DNA of 64,000 nucleotides. It comes from Diplonema papillatum (Eukaryota; Euglenozoa; Diplonemea; Diplonemida; Diplonemidae). The DNA lies in NCBI GenBank assembly GCA_030068145.1, contig JAPJBO010000516.1, forward strand, positions 99,261 through 163,260, read 5' to 3'. The position numbers and the translations under genes are program-made. How positions within the stretch are numbered: position 1 is the first letter of the stretch; the number at the start of each line of letters is the position of its first letter. The notes beneath the pieces were generated by a model. The model was not told the origin of the DNA and did no database searches. It was given only the letters and a program-made list of their open reading frames with translations. Below, in pieces: positions 10,180-18,410 of the stretch.

Positions 10180-10850
10180 CGCCCAACATCGACAGCCTAC
10201 TTCGTCGAGTCCTCGTCAAGTGGGTCGGTTGGTTCTTCCTCCGTGTGGCATGCAGTTCATCATATCAGGCGAGCAACCGCCTTTTTGCTTAGTTTTCCGC
10301 CGGGTCCCATCCCGCGTTATCAGTCGCTCACGGTAGGAGGGGGGGGGGGTTCGAATAGGGGCCGCTCGTGCTCCGATGCCTGTTCTTTTTTGCGACAACC
10401 AATTTCTGCTTCCCTGAAGACAGTATTTGTTACAGCTAAAAAGAACGTTGGCAGCGGTTTAACCAGAACACATGTAGTTTAAATCGCACAAACAAAAAAT
10501 ATTGCTCGTGCAGATGGCGATTGACCTGAATGTGTGCTTTGCCTAGTCCATGGCTCTTGTGACCGACACCGAGTTCCGTTCGCGAGGAAAGCGATCTCGG
10601 GCCCCCCACGTGCATACATGTTTAGCATTGAGTTCTTTTAAGTACATGAACCACATGGATTAGCATGCACATGTTTAGCAGTGTGAACTTGAAATGCAGG
10701 TACGTTTAGCAGGGGTTGCCATGTAGCCCGTATCGGTCTAGTGTCCTCGTAGTTGTTGCCTTGGCGGCAGTCTGATTGCTATCTGTGTCTTCTATTACGT
10801 AGTTGTGTGCTAAAGGGACTTCTTGAGCTGATAGTTTTTTTTTGAGAAGA
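10180..10850. other. Non-coding stretch with repeat scraps
   Basis: No convincing ORF. It holds a G10 run near 10339, and near 10620-10680 a piece of R3 (GCATTGAGTTCTTTTAAG, then CACATGGATTAGCATGCAC) shared with 46800-46850. GTGTGAACTTGAAATGCAGG near 10682 recurs at 47401. Confidence 0.6.
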
Positions 10851-11165
10851 GCGGCAGTGCTCCCGCTAACCTCACTTTTAGTGAGGAATCCCAAAAACCT
10901 GGGTGAGGCCTTTTTTTTTTTTCTCCCCCGCTAGGCCCTCGCGTTTGGTGCAGGGGGGGCACCCGAGTCTTCCAAATGGGGGGGTCCGGGGGGGCTCCGG
11001 CCCCCCCGACGAGCGGTACCAACGGGAAAAAGGTGAGGAATTCCTCACCCTCTTTTTTTGTATAAGCACCTGCTTTGTAGGAAATGCTTGCGGAGACTGC
11101 CAGTTGTGAATAGATCCAAGGAGGTAAATGTGCTGTAGCCCACACGAAACACAGGTAAATCTGGG
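10850..11165 (-). repeat. R5 repeat joined to an R1 copy
   Basis: Begins CAGTGCTCCCGCTAAC, contains poly-T and C/G-runs with a GGGGGG..CCCCCC hairpin near 10989-11008, then the palindrome GTGAGGAATTCCTCAC. At about 11052 it passes directly into a minus-oriented R1 copy (GTATAAGCACCTGCTTTGTA to GGTAAATGTGCTGTAGC). The R5 blocks recur at 26262-26365 and 26685-26890. Confidence 0.75.
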
Positions 11166-11264
11166 TTTCGTGGCGGGCGTAAGCATTTGTTTGTACGTGC
11201 CGGGGGAGGATTTGCCTGTTAGTGAGTGATAGTGAGTGAATATAATCGGTAGGCTAATCTTCTC

Positions 11265-12718
11265 TCAAACACGCTGCCAGGTTTCTCTTCCGTGTTCACA
11301 ATTAATTGTTAATACGAAAAAAAGACCCCTCTTTTTTTGAGGAATTCCTCGCACTTTTTTTTTCGTTTTAGCGGGAGCCCCGAAGAGCGGCATACCCACG
11401 ACTTCGGCGACTTCGACGGGCGTTCCGAAGCGGAGGGACCCGCCCGCGACGAGCGGCGAGTCGAGGCTGCGCGTCGTGCGGGCGAGGATGCCCTCCTTGC
11501 CGGTGACCACCCATCCCTGCCCCTGCACGGGTTCGAGGAAGGTGTGCACCGGCGGCGGGCTCTCCGACGCCCCGCGGCTCGGCCTGCCTTGGTGCTGCTG
11601 CTGCTGCTGCTGCTGGGACTGCTGCGGCTGCTGGTCGTGCGCCAAGGAGCCGTCTTGGTGCGACACCTCGCGCTTGATGTACGCCCAGCCCTTGGTGCGC
11701 ACGGTCACGTGCACCCTCCCGGAACACTCCTCCAGCACGCACACGCGCGTGCCGCGCGGCAGGCAGAGCGACACCCGGTGGTGACTGAACTTCGAGCCGG
11801 GCGGCGATATCAGCAGCTCCGCCTCGCAAACGGTCACATGCCGCGCCACCCCTGCGCCAGCCCCCCGCTCAGCGTCCCCACCTACCGCCCGCGCCGGGTG
11901 CGCGGCGCCGCTGTGCGTCCGGGTCACCGGGCGGGCTGCCGGCTGCGCAGCGGCGGTGCAGGCATCGTCTCGCTCCCGCGGGCCGAGGGCTGAGGTGGCT
12001 CGCTTTGCGGGCGCGCGATTTTCGCCCATCCGCGTAGTGCGCGGGGCCGACTCTTCTCCGGCTCCGCTGGGTGGAGGGTCCGATTCTTCGGCCAACACGT
12101 CCTTGGAGCGCAGCCAGCCATCCACCAGGACGTTGTCGACGATGGCAACTTGCGTCGCCGTGCCCGTGACTTCGACGTAGAACGGCTCGGTCCGCAGGAC
12201 GTCACCCCTGTACGCCTGCTTCAGGACGATCAAGTCCCTGTCTTCAAATGGCGCAGCAACCGACCCATCGAGCGACAGCCGCGAGCTTCCGCTCGCTCCC
12301 GACAGCCGCCCCGGCGGCGAAGCGCCGCGGAAGGACGCTGCGTCGGCGGCGTGGGGCTCGTGGCCGAAGATGCGGACGGGCTGGAACGGGGAGAGCGAGC
12401 GGCGCGGCTGCGGGTGGTCCTGGTCGAGGGGAGGCTCGCCCGCGGGGGGCGCCGTGTACGCGTAGATGTTCACCGGGTCCCCGGACACGACCAGCCAGGG
12501 GTGGGTCCCGGCCTTCGACGGCTCGTTCAGCGGCGCGAACGCGAACGGCGGCCGGTACCGCGCCGTGTTCGGGCCGTACCGGTACAGCGACCGCAGCAGC
12601 GCCGTGGTGTTAGGCGTGGCGGGGAGGGTGTCGGCTGCGACCGAACTCCGGTTCTGCGACGCCGACGACGCTCGCGACACGCAGCTGCGGACGCTGAGTC
12701 GCCCGGTCTGCTCCTTCG
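11265..12718 (-). CDS. Protein with SH3-like segments and a Gln tract
   Basis: Minus-strand frame of about 480 codons. No ATG opens the frame; the upstream edge looks like a 3' splice site (AAAAACAG just before CCGAAGG at ~12718), so this is probably an internal or terminal exon. Three segments look like small SH3-type beta barrels: one ending DGWLRSKDVL, one around GTRVCVLEECSGRVHVTVRT then GWAYIKREV, and one GWVVTGKEGILARTT. Between them lie low-complexity Pro/Arg/Ala linkers and a poly-Gln run (11590-11620). The last ~25 codons run into R5 repeat sequence, so the true 3' end may be earlier. The N-terminal ~130 codons are duplicated at 13305-13690. Function unknown; peptide or glycan binding is only suggested by the SH3-like pattern. 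Confidence 0.65.
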
Positions 12719-12737
12719 GCTGTTTTTTTTTAGACAA

Positions 12738-13113
12738 GATGTTTGTGTTGTATAACCTATCATAGTCTTATGCAAACAAGTTACGATGTTTGTGTTGTAT
12801 AACCTATCATAGACTTATGCAAACAAGTTACGATGTTTGTGTTGTATAACCTATCATAGTCTTATGCAAACAAGTTACGATGTTTGTGTTGTATAACCTA
12901 TCATAGTCTTATGCAAACAAGTTACGATGTTTGTGTTGTATAACCTATCATAGTCTTATGCAAACAAGTTACGATGTTTGTGTTGTATAACCTATCATAG
13001 TCTTATGCAAACAAGTTACGATGTTTGTGTTGTATAACCTATCATAGTCTTATGCAAACAAGTTACGATGTTTGTGTTGTATAACCTATCATAGTCTTAT
13101 GCAAACAAGTTAC
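12738..13113. repeat. 47-bp satellite, 8 copies
   Basis: Eight near-identical 47-bp units starting GATGTTTGTGTTGTATAACC at 12738, 12785, 12832 and so on; one base varies (AGACTT for AGTCTT). Each unit contains TGTTTG..CAAACA, a possible hairpin. A single diverged unit is at 17394-17431. The array starts about 20 bp upstream of the 12718 exon edge. Confidence 0.95.
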
Positions 13114-13260
13114 GATGTTTTCGGGATAGCAGCGGGGGTTACAAGTTTTAGGTATAGTAAGCTTCTGAGAGCTGCGACTTATGTGTATGTGCAAATTAGT
13201 CGTTGAGCAGCGTACTACACACGAAACTTGCCAAAGCAGGTGTGTCAAGGGACTTTCGAG
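13114..13260 (+). repeat. Dispersed flank shared with 17432-17600
   Basis: TCGGGATAGCAGCGGGG, ACAAGTTTTAGGTATAGTA, TAGTCGTTGAGCAGCG and CACGAAACTTGCCAAAGCAG appear in the same order at 17432-17600, again next to the 47-bp unit and a short CAGCCGAAGG exon edge. The pair suggests segmental copying of the whole 12.7-13.3 kb module. Confidence 0.8.
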
Positions 13261-13304
13261 TTTAGCTTTACGATTCTCACTTCTACGATGTAGCTTTTGA
13301 CGAG

Positions 13305-13690
13305 GGACGCTGCGTCGGCGGCGTGGGGCTCGTGGCCGAAGATGCGGACGGAGAGCGAGCGGCGCGGCTGCGGGTGGTCCTGGTCGAGGGGAGGCTCGCC
13401 CGCGGGGGGCGCCGTGTACGCGTAGATGTTCACCGGGTCCCCGGACACGACCAGCCAGGGGTGGGTCCCGGCCTTCGACGGCTCGTTCAGCGGCGCGAAC
13501 GCGAACGGCGGCCGGTACCGCGCCGTGTTCGGGCCGTACCGGTGCAGCGACCGCAGCAGCGCCGTGGTGTTAGGCGTGGCGGGGAGGGTGTCGGCTGCGA
13601 CCGAACTCCGGTTCTGCGACGCCGACGACGCTCGCGACACGCAGCTGCGGACGCTGAGTCGCCCGGTCTGCTCCTTCGGCTGTTTTTTTG
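13305..13690 (-). pseudogene. Partial duplicate of the SH3-like gene exon
   Basis: Nearly identical to 12330-12727 apart from a 12-bp deletion (PFQP lost) and a few substitutions. It keeps the CAGCCGAAGG acceptor-like edge, but the upstream sequence differs (TTTTGTGTTTCCGACGATCC). The frame enters unrelated sequence at 13305, so the copy is truncated after about 130 codons. Confidence 0.85.
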
Positions 13691-13833
13691 TGTTTCCGAC
13701 GATCCCGAATGGACGTACAGATTGGTGTCTTTGAGCCAATTCACCTACCCCCTGATCGAGTGTAATCGAGCGTAATCGTTTGGATTAGAATGCAAAGAAT
13801 CTGTGGCGATAATCTGCATCGCCGACGGCGCGG

Positions 13834-15027
13834 TTATCTCTTCGCACGTGATGTGTCATGCTTTCGCCTCTTTAGCTCGTCTTGATCGTCGCGCTCAGGC
13901 GCGCGTTTGGTGCTTCGCTTCTTCTTCGATTGCTCGTCGAGGTTCATCGGTTGCGCGTCGATTTCTGCTTTTTCCCAGCGCCTGGGCGATGGTCGTGGCG
14001 CATCGACGCGTCCTTTGCGTCTTTTCGGTACCGGCTCCGCCGCGGAGTCTGGTTGCCGCTTCTTCGCTGGCGTTGGCGCCGTCTTCCCGACCTTCGCTGC
14101 TGATGTCGGCGTTGATGTTGCGGGTTCTCGCTCGTCTTCCTCTGCTTCCGGCAGAACGAGCACCACGTTCTCACGTTTCGCCTGTCTCGGCGCTGGCGCG
14201 GGACCCTCCGGCTCCGCCTTCCTCTTCTTCGCCGTTGTTTCTTCACCTCTCGCCACGGCCGCCCGGTGGTGCCCTTTCCTGCAGCAGTGCCCGGGTCTCC
14301 TACTCCTCAGGTCGGCGTGTTTCTTACAGCCGTCGCACGTCGGCATGCCATGATCGAGGCATCGGTGGTGATGGTTGCGACAGCACTCCGCTGTCGTCTT
14401 ACACGTGGCGCACTGCGTCATCCGGTGCTCGGCACACATTTTTACGGCTAGGCCATCACCCTCCCTGTGATGGGCCTGGCAGCACCACGCCACCGACTTG
14501 CCCCGGCGCTTGCACACGTCGCACTTCACCTTTTGGTGCCCGGGGCACACCCGCTCACCCCACTTTTCGTGTCGGGGAATCCCTTCCGGCACGAGCCACG
14601 GATCCCCTCCGACGACAGCCGACTTCTTCCCTTTCCTCTTCTCCGTAGCGTCATCGAAGGCCGCCCATCTCGCCGCACGCTCCGCCCTTTCTCTTCCGTA
14701 CGTCGGGAAAAGGTCCATCCCCCACGCCTCGCCGGTGAACGCATGCCGGCTCGCCTTCAGCTGCGTCTCCAAGATTCCCATCGTCTCCTCGCCGCCGCGG
14801 AAAATTGGCCTCATCTCGTAGCCCGTGAGGCATGGGGGGGCCCCTACCGTTCTCAATGAACCTATCTTCTCCAGCTTTCTACCCGGCAGAAGCGGCCCCA
14901 CCCCTTTCCGCTCAAGCGCTTCCCCGATCGTTTTCAGCATCCGCGCCAACATTCTCGCACGGATACACAGCGGCGTCCCACCTGTCGTCGCCACTAAACT
15001 GCCCGGTAGATCGAGCCCGGTGTACAC
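13834..15027 (-). CDS. Cys/His-rich putative zinc-binding protein with basic C-terminus
   Basis: Minus-strand frame of about 397 codons that stays open upstream of the GTG at 15027, so the start is uncertain; the first in-frame ATG encodes MLARMLKTIGEAL. The centre (roughly residues 165-255) carries a repeated pattern C-x2-H-x4-C-x2-C followed by CC-x2-HH. Examples are CPGHQKVKCDVC, MCAEHRMTQCATC and CLDHGMPTCDGC, with CCQAHH, CCRNHHH and CCRKGHH between them. This suggests three or four small zinc-binding modules. The C-terminal third is Lys/Arg/Pro-rich with nuclear-type basic clusters and the motif EIDAQPMNLDEQ. Related C-terminal sequence is found at 29480-29660, so the gene belongs to a dispersed, possibly mobile, family. 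Nucleic-acid binding is an inference. Confidence 0.65.
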   Translation of the reverse strand: MYTGLDLPGSLVATTGGTPLCIRARMLARMLKTIGEALERKGVGPLLPGRKLEKIGSLRTVGAPPCLTGYEMRPIFRGGEETMGILETQLKASRHAFTGEAWGMDLFPTYGRERAERAARWAAFDDATEKRKGKKSAVVGGDPWLVPEGIPRHEKWGERVCPGHQKVKCDVCKRRGKSVAWCCQAHHREGDGLAVKMCAEHRMTQCATCKTTAECCRNHHHRCLDHGMPTCDGCKKHADLRSRRPGHCCRKGHHRAAVARGEETTAKKRKAEPEGPAPAPRQAKRENVVLVLPEAEEDEREPATSTPTSAAKVGKTAPTPAKKRQPDSAAEPVPKRRKGRVDAPRPSPRRWEKAEIDAQPMNLDEQSKKKRSTKRAPERDDQDELKRRKHDTSRAKR

Positions 15028-15039
15028 TTCGAAGTCTAC

Positions 15040-15096
15040 TGCGAGCGTAATAGAGTGTAGTAGAGTGTAGTAGAGCGTTGTAGAATGTGATCGAGA
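15040..15096. repeat. 10-bp microsatellite (GAGTGTAGTA type)
   Basis: Five or six decamers of the form GAGTGTARTA lie immediately 5' of the Cys/His-rich gene. A related decamer array (GAGTGTAATC) is at 17012-17098, with two units near 13757. Confidence 0.85.
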
Positions 15097-15332
15097 TTGA
15101 CACTAGTATTTTGGGTTCGACCACTGGTGGACCCCTGACTGGCCCATGGGCGATGTGCATATGAGACCGGAAGCTCTCGAGATGAAGATGTTCTAAATCA
15201 TGGCAGCGAGCACGGGGACTGCAGGCGGGTTGGTGGCGAAAAGGGACAGAAAGATCTTCGAGCGACTGTGAGCAGCCTAGCAAGACGGGATGATGAATGA
15301 TGAAGAAGCGCTAAGTGATCGCAAAGGTCCTT

Positions 15333-15376
15333 GTCTGGCGACCGACCTTCCTTGAAAGGAAGGTCGGTAGCCAGAC
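15333..15376. repeat. 44-bp hairpin, 21-bp arms
   Basis: Left arm 15333-15353 and right arm 15356-15376 are complementary with a single mismatch (G/A at the 8th position); the spacer is 2 bp. It lies in the probable intron downstream of the 15466 splice donor. Confidence 0.95.
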
Positions 15377-15465
15377 ATTTTTGGACGGCTTTGTCAGCAA
15401 GGTGCAGGCGATGCACGGGCTCCATGATGACCTCGTCAACGGCCCCACAGGCGTACACTCACTAG

Positions 15466-15826
15466 CCGTCGTGAAGAGGCCTCTGTCTGTAACCACCTTT
15501 TTCATCCTTGGGAGCAGTGCATCGCCAGGGAGATCGAACCCCAAGGCAAGGAGCGACTCTTGCAGCTTCTGAAAGTAATCCAGCACGTACTGGAGATACT
15601 TGGTTGTCGTTGCTGGATCCTTCTGCCGCACAAGTGCTGCAAACACAAGCCGCATCCTCCATCTCTGCTCCATCGTGTCCAGGTACGAGAACGTCAGGCA
15701 GAGGATATCTTTGCTCCCCGGAAGCTCTCCTGCATCCCCGGCAATGACGAAGTCACCACCCCCAAGCCGGAGCAGAAACTCCATGTCACCGAGGACAAGG
15801 TGCCTACCGAGCGCTCGGCGAACACC
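15466..15826 (-). CDS. Exon of an unrecognised protein
   Basis: Good coding character: about 120 codons including RHLVLGDMEFLLRLGGGDF, EQRWRMRLVFAALVRQ and YLQYVLDYFQKLQESL. The frame is open upstream of the ATG at 15784 to about 15826. At the downstream side, ACGGCTA followed by GTGAGTGTA is a strong 5' splice site; beyond it the frame loses coding character and runs into a hairpin. I find no domain I recognise. It could be a host gene exon or a mobile-element ORF. Confidence 0.5.
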
Positions 15827-15912
15827 CTATCGCCTGGAACTGGCCCGCACCGAATGCCTAAAGGCTCAAGTACTAACTGCGCTAAATTTAATATATGCGA
15901 GCTATTGCGAGA

Positions 15913-15951
15913 TAGTGTGGTACTCATTTGCATGCAAATGACTCCCCACTG
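15913..15951 (-). repeat. Palindrome copy B (CATTTGCATGCAAATG core)
   Basis: A 39-bp near-palindrome, TAGTGTGGTACTCATTTGC and its complement ending CCCCACTGA, in minus orientation relative to copies A, C and D. Adjacent ACGCAACAAGAAGACG is shared, reversed, with copy D (35080) and with 16719. Confidence 0.85.
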
Positions 15952-15954
15952 ACG

Positions 15955-16260
15955 CAACAAGAAGACGCCGATGCTCTATCGAATCACGCGATGGATGAGG
16001 TTCAGAGACGAGCGACAGCCGAGTATCGGGACTCGGCGACCGCGAAATCGTACGCGATGAAGAGCGCGATGCGACGGCTGACGAGTATCGTGCAGACGCC
16101 GATTCACCCGGCGCTTGAGATGCAAGTCAACGTCCTGACGTCTCTCGGAGGCGGGAACATGGCCGGACTCAACAAGAGACCACAAATAGCAAACCAGCAG
16201 GCGTTTGAAGCTGTGATGCGCGCCTACGAAGCCGCCGCACGAGAGCAGACGGCGAAGTAG
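15955..16260 (+). pseudogene. LINE-type RNase H C-terminal remnant
   Basis: The frame encodes DADALSNHAMDEVQRRATAE and continues about 80 residues to a TAG at 16258. The ADALSN..AMD motif matches ADELSNRAMD in a second copy at 43480-43695, where the upstream IPRELNKDADELSN identifies the end of an RNase H domain. Here the domain is cut off by palindrome B. Only the tail of a non-LTR retrotransposon ORF2 is preserved. Confidence 0.6.
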
Positions 16261-16272
16261 GCCGGCGACAAG

Positions 16273-16638
16273 GTGCGAGCCGTACCGCAGGCTGGGCTCC
16301 GCAAAGCTGCAACACTGAATGGCAGTTTTCGACCGCAGACGCATTACCCGTCGGGATGGGAGCGCAAGCAGGCTCGATGGAATCACGAAGTCAAGCAGGA
16401 GAGACGAACTGCGCAGACTGAGCGCAAGACGTGCACCAAGGGCAGACCAGGACGTTGGGACCGTGCGAAGTCGAAGAAGGAGTCCAAAAGCGAAGCAACA
16501 ACACCAACGCGGAAACGCAACTCGAAGGCAGCCAAGCGGGCCTCCAGTGAAGTAACGAAGCTCATCCGAGTGTCCGATGAAACCCCTTGTCAATACCACC
16601 CAACGACTGCGACGCGCGTGCGAAATGTCGGACGCTAG
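16273..16638 (+). CDS. Basic hypothetical ORF
   Basis: An open frame of 121 codons downstream of the RNase H remnant, rich in Lys, Arg and Thr, without recognisable domain. It may be 3' sequence of the same LINE or a chance frame. The start codon was not confirmed. Confidence 0.25.
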   Translation: MRAVPQAGLRKAATLNGSFRPQTHYPSGWERKQARWNHEVKQERRTAQTERKTCTKGRPGRWDRAKSKKESKSEATTPTRKRNSKAAKRASSEVTKLIRVSDETPCQYHPTTATRVRNVGR

Positions 16639-16639
16639 C

Positions 16640-17400
16640 GTCTGTCAAGAGCATGCGTGACTCAGCCGTGTTTTAAAGGTGAGATGAGAGGCACCGGCTC
16701 ACTCTGTCAAAGGACTATACTAACGCAACAAGAAGACGAGCTAATGCGAGATAGTGGTACCCGAGCCCGTACGCACTCGACAACCTGCTTCCGTGAGTCA
16801 GCCCGAGCTTCCTGGTCTCCAGCTACACTGCCTGTCGCGGTCATTTTTTCAGACTAATATTCTTGTTTTTATTCCAATTTCAATATCCTGTCATCAGCAC
16901 CTTTTTAGCCCCGGAAGAAGGTGCGTTAGTGGGCCCGTTGAACCGGCCTATCAAGATTGGCTGAGTGTCACGCCTTTAATCAATTACTGCAGTACCCCCC
17001 CAATTCACCCAAATGTTGATCGAGTGTAATCGAGCGTAATCGAGCGTAATCGAGGGTAATCGAGTGTAATCGAGTGTAATCGACGCGTAATCGAGCTAAA
17101 GTCACTTTCAGGGGGGCTAGGTGAATTGGCTCAGTCTTTCGACCTTTTGTATGCTTGTGGAGTTCAGCTTAGTACGTGCTTGTGGTGATCGGTGGGGTTC
17201 CCAAAATAAAGGAGGTCTTCATTTTCACACACTAACTGTTACAGCAAGGGAAAAGAAAATGAAGATTCTTTTATTATCGATTAGTCAACCTCTACAACCG
17301 TTCAGGAACACCTTCGGAAAGAAGGTTTGTACTCACGTACAAAAGGTTCCTGGTCTGCTCCTTCGGCTGTTTTTTTAGAGTAGAAGTTGACAAGATGTTT
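16640..17400. other. Repeat-bearing intergenic stretch
   Basis: Near 16716-16762 it repeats ACGCAACAAGAAGACG and GCGAGATAGTGGTACC from the palindrome B region. Near 17110-17220, TTTCGACCTTTTGTATGCTTG and GGTGATCGG..GTTCC match 21340-21400. Near 17346-17372 a 24-bp scrap of the SH3-like exon edge (GGTCTGCTCCTTCGGCTG) survives. No gene seen. Confidence 0.6.
17012..17098. repeat. 10-bp microsatellite (GAGTGTAATC type)
   Basis: Eight decamers, mostly GAGYGTAATC, in a row. The reverse or related decamer occurs at 13757 and 15040. Confidence 0.9.
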
Positions 17401-17689
17401 GTGCTGTATAACTTATGCAATGAAGCTACGATGTATTCGGGATAGCAGCGGGGTACCAACTTTGTTGACAAGTTTTAGGTATAGTAAAGCCCCTGAGATC
17501 TGCGACTCACACGAGTACAAATTAGTCGTTGGGCAGCGTACTACACACGAAACTTGCCAAAGCAGGTGCGTCAAGGGACTTTCGGGTTTAGCTTTACGAG
17601 TCGTACGAAGTGTACGGCCTCGCCCAAACACGCGCAGCCCGAAGCACGGCAGCAGAAGGTTTTCAAAACAGCTATACTTCACAGTCCGA

Positions 17690-18300
17690 AATACGGCAAA
17701 CCAGAAAGTTTTCAAAGCAGCTTCAATTTACCAGGCAAATACTAAGTGATCAGGTTATCAAATCAGCTATAAGCTACCAAAGGTTCTACATCAGATCTTA
17801 TTTACCCTGGGTCTACGAAAAACTAGTAGTAACGCAGCGCGCACCGCAACTGCAAGCATGTGACTTCCGCTCGCGCGCGCGCACACAACAAGAAAAGCGC
17901 GCCATACGTATTTTTCGGGGGAAGTGGAGGGGGGCTGCTGCGTGTAGGTCGCGTTTTCGGCGGACGGCGTCGTCGTGATGACCGGCGGCGGCGGCAGCTG
18001 CGCGTCTGGCAGCCCTGGCTTCGCGATCTTGAGGAGGATCTCCGCCGTTTCGAGCCCGCGCTGGAACTCGTCGAGCACGTCGAACGGGGCGCCCGCGGCC
18101 ACGTGCCGGCCGTGCGCCTTGAGCCGCGCCGTCACCCGGGCGAGCGTCGCGCACGCGGACGCCGCAATTTCGCGGTGCCCGGCGCAGAGTGCGCTCCCGC
18201 CCCGCCCTCTCTGCCCTCGCCACCCGCGCCAGCGCCGGGGGAACCCCGCCTGCCTCGCCCAGACACGCGCAGCCCGAAGCACGGCAGCAGAAGGTTTTCA
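17690..18300 (-). pseudogene. Duplicate of the 3' end of the coiled-coil gene
   Basis: 17690-18290 is a direct, nearly identical copy of about 18291-18872, including the same downstream flank (TCAGCTTCAATTTACCAGG and CTACCAAAGGTTCTACATC). It covers the last ~150 codons of the 18411-21065 gene. The copy has a 3-bp loss in the Pro run and a 4-bp gain near 18185, which break the frame, and it lacks the rest of the gene. The units are joined head to tail. Confidence 0.85.
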
Positions 18301-18410
18301 AATCAGCTTCAATTTACCAGGTAAATACTAAGGGATCAGGATATCAAATCAGCTATATAAGTTACCAAAGGTTCTACATCAGATCTTATTTACCCTGGGT
18401 CTACTAAAAA

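Larger units (their letters stand above)
7262..10200 (+). mobile_element. Tyrosine-recombinase retroelement (VIPER/TATE/DIRS-like), degenerate
   Basis: In order: short tandem leader, small ORF (7455-7580), tyrosine recombinase (7617-8587), then reverse transcriptase plus RNase H (8590-10179). Recombinase upstream of RT-RH is the order known for VIPER/TATE elements of kinetoplastids. Classic DIRS elements place the recombinase last. No terminal repeats could be defined. A 50-bp duplication breaks the recombinase, so this copy is probably dead. A small scrap of a second copy lies at 33600-33732. Confidence 0.8.
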
